Source: Sporosarcina luteola (GTDB lineage Bacteria > Bacillota > Bacilli > Bacillales_A > Planococcaceae). Taken from it: DNA of 64,000 bases. The stretch is taken from positions 1,426,001 through 1,490,000 of the forward strand of contig NZ_JAMBOK010000001.1 of assembly GCF_023715585.1 (NCBI RefSeq). The letters run 5' to 3'. Below, piece by piece: positions 29,758-39,032 of this stretch. Every line of letters starts with the position of its first letter. The stretch's first letter is position 1. The notes under the pieces were generated by a model. The model did no database searches, was not told the origin of the DNA, and saw only the letters and a list, made by a program, of their open reading frames with translations. A program made the position numbers and the translations under genes.

Positions 29758-30273
29758 TTATTTTAAAATGGATAACTGTGGTGAATTGACCTTTTGGATT
29801 TCACGGGTGAATGCCGTTGCTCCGGTTCTTGACAATTCTTTGATGCCATAAGGTTTCACGAGATCGATGAATGCCTCGATCTTCTCGGGGGCGCCGGTTA
29901 CTTGGTACGTGACGACGTTTTTCCCGGAGTCGATGACCGTTGCACGGAACGGCTCGATGATGCTGTTTATTTCACTGCGCGCATGCGGCGGAGAGACGAC
30001 TTTCACGAGCGCCAGTTCCCGCATGACGATTGCTTTGTCAGTGATGTCATTCACTTTGATGACGTCAATCTGCTTTTGGAGCTGCTTAAGCAGCTGTTCA
30101 ATTTTCCGTTCATCCTCAACATTGACGATGAAAGTCATTTTCGACATGCCCGTCTGTTCGGAATGCCCGACTGTGATGCTCTCGATGTTGAATTGCCTTT
30201 TCATGAGCAATCCAGTCACCCGGTTCAATACGCCGCTTTGATTGATGACCGTCACTGTAATGACTCTTTTCAT
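29758..30273 (-). CDS. ilvN: Acetolactate synthase small (regulatory) subunit
   Basis: 171 residues. The N-terminal ACT domain ([20 protein letters not shown]) binds valine for feedback control of IlvB; the C-terminal half has the usual ALVKV and [13 protein letters not shown] region ([17 protein letters not shown]). ATG 30273 overlaps the ilvB stop as ATGA, and GGTGAAGAG is the ribosome site. A longer frame upstream is only the ilvB end read in another phase. Confidence 0.96.
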   Translation of the reverse strand: MKRVITVTVINQSGVLNRVTGLLMKRQFNIESITVGHSEQTGMSKMTFIVNVEDERKIEQLLKQLQKQIDVIKVNDITDKAIVMRELALVKVVSPPHARSEINSIIEPFRATVIDSGKNVVTYQVTGAPEKIEAFIDLVKPYGIKELSRTGATAFTREIQKVNSPQLSILK

Positions 30274-32030
30274 TTGCTCTTCACCCCGATCATTTCCTGT
30301 AGTCCTTTGCCTGGGGCAACCATTGGATAGACGTTTTCCAGCATTTTCACCCGGCAATCAATGAGTACGGGTTCATCCGACAGAAGAGCTTCCCGGAAAA
30401 TTTGTTCAGCGTCTTCTTTTTTCGTGATGCGATACCCTTTCAAGTCATACGCTTCCGCAAGCTTGACGAAATCCGGCTGAACGGGAATCAATGACTGTGA
30501 GTAGCGTTCATCGTAGAACGTCTCCTGCCATTGGCGCACCATTCCAAGAGCTCCGTTGTTCAAGATGACGACTTTTACCGGAATCCTTAACTCTTGTAAA
30601 AGGGACAGCTCCTGGGCCGTCATTTGGAAACCGCCATCGCCGACGATCGCGACTACCCTTTCATCCGGCTTCGCGATTTGCGCCCCGATTGCAGCGGGGA
30701 ACCCGAAGCCCATCGTTCCGAGCCCTCCCGACGTGACCCAGAAATCGGGATTGTTCAATGAATAATATTGGGCCGCCCACATCTGATGCTGTCCGACGTC
30801 CGTTGTGACGATTGCATCCCCCTCGGTAATGCGGTGAATCATCTGGATTGCTTCCTGCGGCAGGAATTCGTGCTCGTCGACGTTGTACCATAACGGCGCT
30901 TCTTCCTGCATACATCTCAAGTATGCGAGCCAATCTTCGGTGTCCGGTGCATTGAATTCCTGATTGAGCAATGCTTGCAATGCTTCCTTCGAGTCAGCCA
31001 CGATCGGGATTTCTGTCGGAACGTTCTTCCCGATTTCCGCAGGGTCGATGTCAATATGAATGATTTTTGCATGCGGTGCGAAAGTTTGCAGATTTCCCGT
31101 CAGCCTGTCGTCAAATCGTGCACCAACGTTGATTAATAAGTCGCACTCGCTAATTGCCATGTTCGCCGTGTATGTCCCGTGCATGCCTGCCATTCCTAGG
31201 AACAGTTCATGGTTGCCGGCGATGCTTCCTAGTCCGAGCAATGTGTTCGTGACCGGAATCCGTTTTGTTTCTACCATTGTTTTCAGTTCATCCATCGCTT
31301 GCCCGTGCAATACGCCCGCGCCGGCCAGGATGAGCGGCTTCCGTGCAAAGCGGATCGCTTCCGCCGCCTTCTGTATTTGCAAGTAATTCGGAGTGGTTGT
31401 CGGCTGGTAGCCCGGCAGATTCACCTCAGCAGTGCGTTCCTCCTCCGTGACGAAGATTTCCGTAGCCACGTTTTTCGGAATATCAACGACAACCGGACCG
31501 CGTCTACCTGTTGAAGCGATATGGAATGCTTCTTTGATGATCCTCGGAAGATCCGCAACGTCTCGCACCTGATAGTTATGCTTTGTGATCGGCTGCGTAA
31601 TTCCGATGATATCCGCCTCTTGGAATGCATCCGTCCCGATGACGGTGCTTGCCACCTGCCCCGTGAAAACGACGAGCGGCAATGAATCCATCATTGCGTC
31701 TGTAATCCCCGTTACCAGATTCGTCGCGCCCGGACCAGATGTCGCAATGACAACGCCCGGCTTGCCGGATACTCGCGCATAGCCTTCCGCTGCATGGATG
31801 GCTCCCTGTTCATGACGGGCAAGCACATGGGGAATCGGATCCTTGTATAATGCGTCATAAATTGGTAGGACAGCACCTCCAGGGTAACCGAAAATGACTT
31901 CGACACCTTGGTCTTTCAACCCTTGAATCAAGACCGCAGAACCATCCATCGGTTGATTATTCTGTTTTTCGTCTTGAGATTTCGGTGTCATTTCCATAAC
32001 TGCCTGCTTCGTTTGAACTTCCGCACTCAT
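30270..32030 (-). CDS. ilvB: Acetolactate synthase large (catalytic) subunit
   Basis: 586 residues. ThDP-, Mg- and FAD-dependent condensation of pyruvate. [15 protein letters not shown] and [20 protein letters not shown] hold the catalytic Glu; [20 protein letters not shown] with [18 protein letters not shown] is the ThDP-binding motif (GDG to NN). GGAGGAG precedes the start. It lies directly downstream of the T-box leader, so charging of the cognate tRNA sets its expression and that of the genes after it. Confidence 0.97.
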   Translation of the reverse strand: MSAEVQTKQAVMEMTPKSQDEKQNNQPMDGSAVLIQGLKDQGVEVIFGYPGGAVLPIYDALYKDPIPHVLARHEQGAIHAAEGYARVSGKPGVVIATSGPGATNLVTGITDAMMDSLPLVVFTGQVASTVIGTDAFQEADIIGITQPITKHNYQVRDVADLPRIIKEAFHIASTGRRGPVVVDIPKNVATEIFVTEEERTAEVNLPGYQPTTTPNYLQIQKAAEAIRFARKPLILAGAGVLHGQAMDELKTMVETKRIPVTNTLLGLGSIAGNHELFLGMAGMHGTYTANMAISECDLLINVGARFDDRLTGNLQTFAPHAKIIHIDIDPAEIGKNVPTEIPIVADSKEALQALLNQEFNAPDTEDWLAYLRCMQEEAPLWYNVDEHEFLPQEAIQMIHRITEGDAIVTTDVGQHQMWAAQYYSLNNPDFWVTSGGLGTMGFGFPAAIGAQIAKPDERVVAIVGDGGFQMTAQELSLLQELRIPVKVVILNNGALGMVRQWQETFYDERYSQSLIPVQPDFVKLAEAYDLKGYRITKKEDAEQIFREALLSDEPVLIDCRVKMLENVYPMVAPGKGLQEMIGVKSK

Positions 32031-32070
32031 ATACGAACTCCTCCTTACTTTTCTATTGGTTAATTTTTAT

Positions 32071-32366
32071 TAAAAAAGAAAAGCCTTTTCTCCCCACACA
32101 AAGAAACCTCGTTCTTCGTATAAGGGATGAAAAAGCTTTTCATGGTACCACCCTTGTTCGCGACATCTGCCGCCTCGTGAACGGACGTTATAGAACGACC
32201 ATTCGCTGATAACGAGCCCGTCGTCTTGCACGAGCCCGGGATTGCCTACTCGGTTTCCCTTTCAGCAGTCCACTCCGGGGTGATATCGCGAATAGTTGCA
32301 TTGCCGGCTTCCAGCACGACCGGCTCTCTGTGAATGCAAGGGTCTATTCCCTTTTGCCCCATCATC
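32071..32366 (-). ncRNA. T-box leader of ilvB, isoleucine-type specifier likely
   Basis: Read on the minus strand, AAGGGTGGTACC (rightmost base near 32154) is the conserved T-box sequence that binds the tRNA acceptor end. Stem I includes TTGCATT/AATGCAA and GGAATAG/CTATTC, with the GCTGGAAGCCGG apical part. In the specifier loop, between CTATTC and CCCC, the triplet ATC (32284 to 32282) followed by A fits Ile. The terminator ends with GGCTTTTC and six T's (32071-32083). An uncharged cognate tRNA would favour readthrough into ilvB. The leader starts right after ilvD, so it may act inside the operon. Confidence 0.9.
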
Positions 32367-32372
32367 GAATTG

Positions 32373-34040
32373 TTATATTTTCATTACTCCGCCTGTACTA
32401 GCAGACGTGACAAGTTTTGAATATCTGGCTAAATAGCCTTTCTTGATTTTCGGTTCGAATGGCTGCAGCTTCGATCTACGCGCCGCCAATATTTCGTCTG
32501 ACACTTGAAGCTCGATCGTCCTGTTTGTCAAATCAATGTCGATAATATCTCCATCTTCGACTAATGCAATCGGACCGCCTTCAGCTGCTTCCGGTGAAAT
32601 GTGGCCGATCGAAATGCCTCGGGATGCTCCGGAGAACCGGCCATCAGTAATGAGCGCCACTTTTGTTCCTAGGCCTCTACCTTGAATGGCTGAGGTTGGC
32701 GCAAGCATTTCCGGCATTCCCGGACCGCCTTTTGGTCCTTCGTAGCGGATGACGACAACATGGCCTTCACGGACCGTGCCGTTATCGATGTTCTCCTGCG
32801 CAGCTTCCTGGGATTCGAAGACGATCGCTTCACCGGTGAACTGCTTGATGGAGGGATCGACCGCCCCGACTTTGATGACTCCTCCATCCGGGGCGATGTT
32901 GCCGAACAGGACGGACAAGCCGCCTACCGGGCTGTACGGATTATCTTTCGTCCGGATCACTTGGTCGTTTGTTATTTGATAGTCCTGGACATCTTCCCTC
33001 ATCGTTTTCCCTGTGATGGTGATGCGATCCGGGTGGATGGCTCCAGGTATTTTTGTAAGTTCATTGATGATGGCACTGACGCCGCCTGCTTTGAAGATGT
33101 CATCCATCGAGATATCGGACGCCGGCATGATTTTCGCTAAATACGGAACCCGTTCGGCAACTGTGTTAATATCCTGGACGCTATATTCGATTTCCGCTTC
33201 GTGTGCAATCGCCAATGTATGTAGAACCGTATTGGTCGATCCGCCCATCGCCATATCGAGTGCAAATGCATCATCGATAGCTTCCTTCGTAATGATGTCA
33301 CGCGGTTTGACATCCTCTTTCACCATTCGGATCAAGTTCTTAGCCGCTTCCTTGATCAGCCTGTGGCGTTCATCGGATGTTGCGACGATTGTTCCATTGC
33401 CCGGCAACGCCATTCCTAGCATTTCCATCAGACAGTTCATAGAGTTCGCTGTGAACATTCCTGAGCAAGAGCCGCATGTCGGACATGCATTGTTCTCGAT
33501 GTCGAGGAGCTCTTCCGCCGTCATCTTGCCAGATTTGTAAGCACCGACCCCTTCGAATACAGATGTAAGGGATAGCGGTGAACCTGATGATGAGACACCC
33601 GCTTCCATCGGTCCGCCAGATACGAAGACGGAAGGGACATTCGTCCGGACCGCCGCCATGAGCATGCCTGGCGTGATCTTGTCACAGTTCGGAATGTAGA
33701 ACACTCCGTCGAACCAGTGTGCATTGATGACCGTTTCAGCAGAGTCCGCAATCAGTTCGCGGCTAGGAAGCGAGTAACGCATTCCAATATGCCCCATCGC
33801 GATTCCATCATCAACACCAATCGTATTGAACTCGAATGGAACCCCGCCTGCTTCCCAAATTGCCTCTTTTACAATTTCAGCAAATTTATTTAAATGTTTG
33901 TGACCTGGAATAATATCAATATATGAATTACATACACCGATGAAAGGTTTCTCCAAATCTTTCGTTTTCACACCCGTTGCGTAAAGGAGACTCCTATGAG
34001 GCGCACGGTCAATCCCTTTTTTAATCATGTCACTTCTCAT
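32373..34040 (-). CDS. ilvD: Dihydroxy-acid dehydratase
   Basis: 555 residues. Fe-S enzyme converting dihydroxy acids to 2-keto acids in branched-chain synthesis. Cluster Cys in [13 protein letters not shown] and [38 protein letters not shown] and [20 protein letters not shown] are family signatures. GGAGAGATAGCA precedes the ATG. It is first in the gene order, driven by its own SigA-like promoter, while the T-box lies after it. Thus ilvD itself escapes T-box control unless a further signal exists upstream. Confidence 0.97.
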   Translation of the reverse strand: MRSDMIKKGIDRAPHRSLLYATGVKTKDLEKPFIGVCNSYIDIIPGHKHLNKFAEIVKEAIWEAGGVPFEFNTIGVDDGIAMGHIGMRYSLPSRELIADSAETVINAHWFDGVFYIPNCDKITPGMLMAAVRTNVPSVFVSGGPMEAGVSSSGSPLSLTSVFEGVGAYKSGKMTAEELLDIENNACPTCGSCSGMFTANSMNCLMEMLGMALPGNGTIVATSDERHRLIKEAAKNLIRMVKEDVKPRDIITKEAIDDAFALDMAMGGSTNTVLHTLAIAHEAEIEYSVQDINTVAERVPYLAKIMPASDISMDDIFKAGGVSAIINELTKIPGAIHPDRITITGKTMREDVQDYQITNDQVIRTKDNPYSPVGGLSVLFGNIAPDGGVIKVGAVDPSIKQFTGEAIVFESQEAAQENIDNGTVREGHVVVIRYEGPKGGPGMPEMLAPTSAIQGRGLGTKVALITDGRFSGASRGISIGHISPEAAEGGPIALVEDGDIIDIDLTNRTIELQVSDEILAARRSKLQPFEPKIKKGYLARYSKLVTSASTGGVMKI

Positions 34041-34127
34041 TGCTATCTCTCCTAATCAAATCTTCCAAGAACATTCCAACTAAATGAATTGCGTGAAATG
34101 AATCACATATCCAAATAGATTGTTGCT

Positions 34128-34156
34128 ATCATATATCGTATTTTTACCTACGTCAA
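34128..34156 (-). promoter_or_regulatory. SigA-type promoter of ilvD
   Basis: Minus strand: TTGACG (34151-34156), 17-bp spacer, TATGAT (34128-34133). An AT-rich tract lies upstream (to about 34205). The transcript leader before ilvD is about 80 bases. Confidence 0.65.
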
Positions 34157-34371
34157 CCGTCTTTTTATAATTATTGTTCAATTAAGAATTATAGTTTATA
34201 TTGTATCCGCTTACATTCGCGATATATTGCATATCGTGAGAAATATGACAACTTGAAAATATTTTTATTTCATTGTTGTTGGTCGTGAGTAATGAGTGGA
34301 AGTTTGGCAAGTGGAAGGAATTGGTTCAGCAAGGCGGAGACTTTCAGTAAGATTTTGGAGGGAAATTTGAA

Positions 34372-34399
34372 AACGCTTTTGCTCGTTGGCAAAAGCGTT
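34372..34399. repeat. Perfect hairpin, possible decayed copy of the class seen at 26557 and 29543
   Basis: AACGCTTTTGC-N6-GCAAAAGCGTT, an 11-bp perfect stem. Flanks AAGGCGGAGACTTTC (about 34330) and GATGGAGTCC (34400) recall GGCGGACGCTTTCC and GGAGTCGCC of the dispersed repeat. The rest of the gap 34041-34516 holds the ilvD promoter and array E. Confidence 0.5.
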
Positions 34400-34400
34400 G

Positions 34401-34500
34401 ATGGAGTCCTTGTTTAAATAAATGAGCCCTTGTGAGGTTAATTGAACCCTTGATCAAATAAATGAGCCCTTGTGAGATTAATTGAGCCCTTAATCAATTA
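34401..34500 (+). repeat. Tandem array E, five 20-bp units
   Basis: Period exactly 20 from 34401: ATGGAGTCCTTG, AATGAGCCCTTG, ATTGAACCCTTG, AATGAGCCCTTG and ATTGAGCCCTTA heads, each followed by eight AT-rich bases. A sixth partial unit (AAAGAGGCCTT) runs into the end of the next gene. The shared core is TGAGCCCTTG. Confidence 0.8.
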
Positions 34501-34516
34501 AAAGAGGCCTTCCCCT

Positions 34517-35056
34517 CTATTCATTGAATTTGTCGATCCGCCAGCCTGATTTCTTCACGTATTTGTAGCTTACGATGATCGTCTCGGCAGTTCGGGTGTC
34601 GCCGATGGGGATGGTGAGTTCGAAAGTTTTCCTGCCTCTTTTCGATTTCAACTCTCTTGCTGTCGCAATCTCCCATTGGAGCAGCGAGCCCGGTGCCTCT
34701 TCAAGGACAGGCGAGGCTAACTTCCCTTTATGCTTCAGGATGCCATTCTCTTTCATGAATCGCTTCGCTTTTTTCTTCGTCACGAATTTGTGCAGTTCGG
34801 CTTTCATTTTCTTCTTGGAGTCCAAGTTGGCCGCCAAATAGCGGTATTCCAATCCTTTATGGGCGAATGTCTTGTACTCGCCTTCCTTATACATTCCGCC
34901 GGCCTGGATGATTCCGGCCGTTCCGGTCCATGCTGTTGCAAGTTCTACGGCTCCCTTAGGCGCAAGGTCGACATGGCCATTGCGTTTCCCGCTGCAAGCC
35001 GCTGTCGTGAGCAATAGTAAAATGACCGCAATTATAATCATTGTCCTCTTTATCAA
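34517..35056 (-). CDS. Lipoprotein, IseA-like (DL-endopeptidase inhibitor family, tentative)
   Basis: 179 residues. Lipoprotein signal with lipobox TAAC. The mature part contains YKTFAHKGLEYRYLAANLDS, a lysine-rich segment KFVTKKKAKRFMKENGILKH and SLLQWEIATA. This layout recalls IseA (YoeB), the secreted inhibitor of NlpC/P60 DL-endopeptidases; the window encodes two such enzymes. The assignment is from recall of the family, not an alignment. TTG 35056 is preferred over ATG 35041 because it supplies the MIKR basic start of the signal peptide; GGGGG lies upstream. Confidence 0.6.
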   Translation of the reverse strand: MIKRTMIIIAVILLLLTTAACSGKRNGHVDLAPKGAVELATAWTGTAGIIQAGGMYKEGEYKTFAHKGLEYRYLAANLDSKKKMKAELHKFVTKKKAKRFMKENGILKHKGKLASPVLEEAPGSLLQWEIATARELKSKRGRKTFELTIPIGDTRTAETIIVSYKYVKKSGWRIDKFNE

Positions 35057-35223
35057 CGTGCAACCCCCTGACTAGCTGATACTTAAACGTATGAACTAGT
35101 AGGTGGCCGCATACACCAGGATGCTGATTTCTAGTAGAGGAATCCAGTCGAAAGTCCAATAATAATTCTTGTGAAATTCATCTTTCCATAAAATCTTTCG
35201 ACAAATTTCGCATTTTTTCCTTC

Positions 35224-35321
35224 TGTGGATAACCTTGTCCACTTCATCCACCAGGCAACCATTGACTTATGCGGCTTACAAACAAGTTAACCACAACTTA
35301 TCCACGTTCGGCTGTGGATAT
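35224..35321. promoter_or_regulatory. DnaA-box cluster upstream of sda
   Basis: Within 100 bp: a perfect box TGTGGATAA (35224-35232, inverse of TTATCCACA), TTATCCACG (35298-35306) and TGTGGATAT (35313-35321) with one mismatch each, TTAACCACA (35287-35295, one mismatch), and TTGTCCACT (35235-35243, two mismatches). The last boxes abut the candidate sda promoter (TTGTTC 35330-35335, 17 bp, TAAAGT 35353-35358). In B. subtilis DnaA controls sda, so the arrangement is consistent. Confidence 0.75.
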
Positions 35322-35421
35322 TGGAACGATTGTTCTCACAATTGAACTTTGGTAAAGTAAGAACAGCCAAACTTCAAGATATGCAACCGGAAACGAATTG
35401 ATGACAAGGAGGAGAGACAAA

Positions 35422-35598
35422 TTGTTAAGTATACCGGATGATTTTCTAATGGATTCGTATAAAAAAGCGGTCGCCCTGAACCTTTGCCCCCAATTCATCA
35501 AGCTTTTGGAGAATGAAATCAGAAGACGTTCCATGCATTCACCGAAGTACGGAAAAAAATCCGCTTATCATGAAAATGAGAGCCCATCCATTCATTGA
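35422..35598 (+). CDS. sda: Sporulation checkpoint kinase inhibitor Sda
   Basis: 58 residues. The helical hairpin signature is complete: IPDDFLMDSYKKAVALNLCP then FIKLLENEIRRRSM. Sda binds the sporulation histidine kinases and stops phosphate flow to Spo0A when replication is starting or damaged. Start TTG 35422 with AAGGAGG at 35406-35412; upstream in-frame codons lie before the ribosome site and are rejected. The presence of sda behind DnaA boxes suggests a spore former. The tail after RRRSM (HSPKYGKK...) is longer than in B. subtilis. Confidence 0.88.
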   Translation: MLSIPDDFLMDSYKKAVALNLCPQFIKLLENEIRRRSMHSPKYGKKSAYHENESPSIH

Positions 35599-35614
35599 CG
35601 GACAAGCTCTCATT
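35575..35614 (+). terminator. Hairpin at the sda 3' end
   Basis: AATGAGAGC (35575-35583, within sda) pairs with GCTCTCATT (35606-35614), followed by a T-rich tract. The tail is weak. Confidence 0.45.
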
Positions 35615-35785
35615 CCCTTCTATTTTACTTTCACGTCCAGGTAGATCCAACTCAATTGGACCGATTTACTTCCAAGTTAAAGCCAATCCATTTCCTTCGT
35701 CAAGTTGACCGTGAACCTCTTCATCGACTCTACACTTTCCAATTTAGGGAATCAATTCCCATGAATATCGCGAAAAAAACAGGTA

Positions 35786-35794
35786 TGGTACAAT
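35786..35794 (+). promoter_or_regulatory. Extended -10 promoter right before VanZ-family gene
   Basis: TGGTACAAT: extended TGn plus TACAAT (35789-35794). Only six bases separate it from the ATG at 35801, so a transcript from here would be leaderless. No good -35 is seen. Confidence 0.4.
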
Positions 35795-35800
35795 TCACAT

Positions 35801-36295
35801 ATGAAAAAATTAATTGTGTTTTTACTAATTGTCGGAGTCCTATTTATATCTTCTTCACAGACATATGAAGAGCAATCATTGATTTCCACTCTCGAGAAAT
35901 GGCTTCCCAACCAGCCAATGTACTTCTTGCTTGAGAAGATTGAAGTGCCTTATTGGGGCAGGACTATATCAATAGAGGAAAGGGGGTACTATTACTTTGT
36001 AGAGTTCCTGCTAAGAAAAAGCGCACATTTCCTTATTTTCGGTTGTCTAGCAGTAGTCATATACTTCCTGTTTTCAAATAAAATCAGATCAATCTACAGA
36101 TTCTCCTTTTCCCTCTTACTTACAGGAGTTGTTGCAGCATTAGATGAATACCACCAATCCTTGACGGGTGGAAGGACTTCAACTATATACGATATTGCTC
36201 TCGACATTTCCGGGGCGTTCATCTTTCTGCTACTTGTGCAAGTAACTCTTCTCGTGAAAACCAAATTTTCCAGAAGTAAGCCCCACCGCATTTAA
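35801..36295 (+). CDS. VanZ-family membrane protein
   Basis: 164 residues with four hydrophobic segments. VanZ-domain features: the RKSAHFLIFGCLAVVIYFL helix with its His, DEYHQSLTGGRTSTIYDI (conserved Asp-Glu-x-x-Gln and Asp), and a final helix. VanZ proteins are integral membrane proteins of unclear activity, one giving low teicoplanin resistance. No Shine-Dalgarno sequence precedes the ATG. Confidence 0.88.
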   Translation: MKKLIVFLLIVGVLFISSSQTYEEQSLISTLEKWLPNQPMYFLLEKIEVPYWGRTISIEERGYYYFVEFLLRKSAHFLIFGCLAVVIYFLFSNKIRSIYRFSFSLLLTGVVAALDEYHQSLTGGRTSTIYDIALDISGAFIFLLLVQVTLLVKTKFSRSKPHRI

Positions 36296-36303
36296 AGTAA
36301 GCC

Positions 36304-36340
36304 AGCCCCTGTCTTCAACAATCATGAAGACAGGGGCTTT
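36304..36340. terminator. Terminator between VanZ and acyl-CoA ligase genes
   Basis: AGCCCCTGTCTTCA and TGAAGACAGGGGCT form a 14-bp perfect stem around a 7-base loop. Confidence 0.8.
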
Positions 36341-36343
36341 GGT

Positions 36344-37840
36344 TTACAAAGTGGTATTTTCCTGTGACCTTAATGTATGTTTCAGTACTTTTCCCGAGGC
36401 ATTCCTCGGAAGTTCATCCAGGAATTCGATTTCCACGGGTATTTTATATTTCGCGAGATTGCTTGAGCAATGGCTGATTACGTCGGCTTCGGTAAGGATC
36501 GCCCCTTCTTTCGCGACTACATATGCTTTCGGCACTTCTCCTAATACTTCGTGTGGAACGCCGACGACTGCCGCTTCAAACAGGCCCGGAATTTGATAAA
36601 GCACTTCTTCCACTTCAACCGGATAGACGTTTTCCCCTCCGCGGATGATCATGTCTTTCTTCCGGTCGACGATATAGAGCAGACCGTCTTCATCCATTCG
36701 GCCAAGGTCGCCTGTATAGAGCCAGCCGTTTTTGATTGCCCGTCTTGTCTCCTCTTCATCCTTCAAATAGCCTTTCATCACTTGCGGGCCGCGCATGACG
36801 ATTTCACCGACTTGCCCGGTCGGCAGCGGTTCCCCGAATTCATCGACGACCCGGACTTCGGTCTGCGGCAACGCTTCTCCGACCGAACCGATTTTATCGA
36901 GGGCAAGATGATCTTTCAGTGTGGAGGCGGCCGGCGAGTTTTCCGTCTGTCCGTACAGATTTTGCACTTTCACATTTGGGAATGCCTCTTTCAGCTTCTT
37001 CAATATTTCATAGGGCATCGGCGCGGCTCCGTAACCGAACAAGCGAAGGGATGACAGCTCCAGTTTTTTTATTTCCGGCAGGTTCAAGATAATGGTGTAC
37101 ATGGCCGGTACGCCGAAAAACATTGTCGGTGCTGTTTTTTGCAATAAATCCAGCGTGCCCTTTGGAGAAAACGCCTCCTCGATGATGACCGTCCCGCCTT
37201 TATATGTGACAGGAATCATGAAAACATGGCAGGCGGCGCAATGGAATAACGGGGTGGAAATGAGCATCCTGTCTGCATCTGTGATTGACATCGCCTCCGA
37301 CCAGATTTCCGCGGTCGATAGGAGATTCTGATGGGTCAGCATGACCCCTTTCGGCTTGCCTGTCGTTCCGGATGTATACATGACGACCGCCGTGTCTTCC
37401 CCTTTGAACTCCACAGGCTGGAATACATCCGCTCCACTTGCAGACAAGTCCTCCATATTTTCTTGAATCAACAATTTTTCTTTGAATGGATGCTTCGACT
37501 GTTGGACGATGTCTTCCAGTCTTTCATCATAAATTAATGCTTTCGCGTCCGAATGGTTGAAGATGTACTCCACTTCAGGCGGCGCCAATTTCGTATTGAC
37601 CGGCATGACGGTCAAACCGCCCAATTGAATGCCGAAATAATAGACGAGGAAGAGATCAGAGTTCAACGAATAAAGGGCGATGATATCTCCTTTTTCATAC
37701 CCTTCAGCTTGGAAATGCCCCGCCACCTTCATTGCTTTTTGATAAAACTCGCCATAGGTCCATTCCCTACCGTTGTATGAAGTGAATACTTTGTCCGGCC
37801 GATGTTTTGCATACTCTCCGAGCACTTCTATCATGAACAT
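36344..37840 (-). CDS. Acyl-CoA ligase (AMP-binding, long-chain fatty acid type)
   Basis: 498 residues, ANL superfamily. Adenylation loop YTSGTTGKPKGV at about 160, VQNLYGQTENSPA (A5 motif), YTGDLGRMDEDG, VDRKKDMIIRGGENVYPVEVE hinge, and the catalytic Lys in PRNASGKVLKHTL at the C-terminus. It activates a carboxylic acid, probably a medium or long-chain fatty acid, to its CoA ester through an acyl-AMP. Single gene on the minus strand. Substrate not defined; fatty-acid use would fit the glyoxylate shunt and the CYP152 enzyme in the window. Confidence 0.9.
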   Translation of the reverse strand: MFMIEVLGEYAKHRPDKVFTSYNGREWTYGEFYQKAMKVAGHFQAEGYEKGDIIALYSLNSDLFLVYYFGIQLGGLTVMPVNTKLAPPEVEYIFNHSDAKALIYDERLEDIVQQSKHPFKEKLLIQENMEDLSASGADVFQPVEFKGEDTAVVMYTSGTTGKPKGVMLTHQNLLSTAEIWSEAMSITDADRMLISTPLFHCAACHVFMIPVTYKGGTVIIEEAFSPKGTLDLLQKTAPTMFFGVPAMYTIILNLPEIKKLELSSLRLFGYGAAPMPYEILKKLKEAFPNVKVQNLYGQTENSPAASTLKDHLALDKIGSVGEALPQTEVRVVDEFGEPLPTGQVGEIVMRGPQVMKGYLKDEEETRRAIKNGWLYTGDLGRMDEDGLLYIVDRKKDMIIRGGENVYPVEVEEVLYQIPGLFEAAVVGVPHEVLGEVPKAYVVAKEGAILTEADVISHCSSNLAKYKIPVEIEFLDELPRNASGKVLKHTLRSQENTTL

Positions 37841-38015
37841 GGATACTCTCCCCTTCGCCTTGCGTTCTCAATCTATATTCTAGCAACCGATATTTCAGAT
37901 TACAAGTTAAAATAATAAATATTCAGATAAATGAGCGTGTGTCTACTTCAATTATTTTCCGCGTAAACTGTTATAAGCATCATTATTTGATCTGAAAGAC
38001 TGATGGGAGAGAAGA

Positions 38016-38948
38016 ATGTTGGATGATAGGAAAAAAACGTATAGGAAACTGTTACTATGGACGGGAAGTTTAGTTTGCCTCCTATTGGTCAGCGTCATTT
38101 TCTACGTGCTGTTTTTTTTGAGTGAACTTACGGAAACGGCGAAAGAAATACATGAGCCGATGGTGCGCGTCTTCTCTGAAAAAAGGGATGACCCGATCAC
38201 GTTTAAAGAGAAAGATCCCTTTTCCGTTCTTATTTTAGGTGTTGATGAACGGGAGGGTGATAAAGGTCGTTCCGATACGATGATTGTCCTGACAGTCAAT
38301 TCGGAGCTTGAATCGACGAAAATGGTGAGCATTCCGCGGGATACGTACAGCAAGATTGTCGGAATGGAATTTGACGATAAATTAAATCATGCCTATGCCT
38401 ATGGCGGGATCGAAATGTCGCTCGCCTCAGTGGAACATTTTCTCGACATACCGATAGACTATATCATTCAAGTGAATATGGAAAGCTTCCAGGGGATCAT
38501 TGATGCTATCGGTGGTGTTTCCATTACAAATACCCTTGATTTTACTGTGGATGAACATTCATTTCCGAAAGGTGAACTGACGTTGAATGGAAAAGAAGCA
38601 CTCGCATTTGTCCGGATGCGTATGGATGACCCGCGCGGAGATTTCGGTAGGCAAGATCGGCAGAAGCAAGTCATTCAAGGGATTTTGCAAAAGGGCGCAA
38701 AGCTTTCAAGCTTGATGAAATACAAAAGCATTTTTGAAGCGATCGGCAATAATGTTCGGACAAATATGACATTCAACGAAATGGTGGAAGTGCAAAAAAA
38801 TTACCGGAACGCCGCAAAGTCCGTTGAACAAATCAGCTTTGAAAAAGGAGAAGGGACACGGATGGACGGGGTCTGGTATTATATGATGGATTCTGAAGAG
38901 CTAGAGGAAGTGAAGGCGGAATTGAAAGCACATTTGGGAATGGAATAG
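38016..38948 (+). CDS. LytR-CpsA-Psr (LCP) family wall-polymer ligase
   Basis: 310 residues. Short cytoplasmic N-terminus, one membrane anchor (about 12-32), then an extracellular LCP domain. Visible: SVLILGVDEREGDKGRSDTM (pyrophosphate-binding Asp and Arg), MVSIPRDTY, KLNHAYAYGG and ALAFVRMRMDDPRGDFGRQDR with its Arg cluster. LCP enzymes attach teichoic acids or capsular polymers from undecaprenyl carriers to peptidoglycan. GGGAGAGAAGA precedes the ATG. Confidence 0.92.
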   Translation: MLDDRKKTYRKLLLWTGSLVCLLLVSVIFYVLFFLSELTETAKEIHEPMVRVFSEKRDDPITFKEKDPFSVLILGVDEREGDKGRSDTMIVLTVNSELESTKMVSIPRDTYSKIVGMEFDDKLNHAYAYGGIEMSLASVEHFLDIPIDYIIQVNMESFQGIIDAIGGVSITNTLDFTVDEHSFPKGELTLNGKEALAFVRMRMDDPRGDFGRQDRQKQVIQGILQKGAKLSSLMKYKSIFEAIGNNVRTNMTFNEMVEVQKNYRNAAKSVEQISFEKGEGTRMDGVWYYMMDSEELEEVKAELKAHLGME

Positions 38949-38968
38949 TTTACAATCCGCTTTCTCCT

Positions 38969-38993
38969 GTTAAATGATTCTCAAACAGGGAAT
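38969..38993 (+). promoter_or_regulatory. SigB-like promoter of the P450 gene
   Basis: -35 GTTAAA (38969-38974), 13-bp spacer, -10 GGGAAT (38988-38993); consensus GTTTAA-N13/14-GGGWAW. The palindrome at 38993-39017 starts on the last base of the -10. Confidence 0.55.
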
Positions 38994-39017
38994 ATTCACA
39001 GTAGCACACTGTGAATA
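38993..39017. promoter_or_regulatory. Perfect 25-bp inverted repeat, candidate operator before P450
   Basis: TATTCACAGT-AGCAC-ACTGTGAATA, 10-bp perfect arms. It covers the expected transcription start and abuts the AGGAG ribosome site at 39017-39021, so it could be a repressor operator or an RNA hairpin. Confidence 0.65.
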
Positions 39018-39032
39018 GGAGTTGGAAAACGA

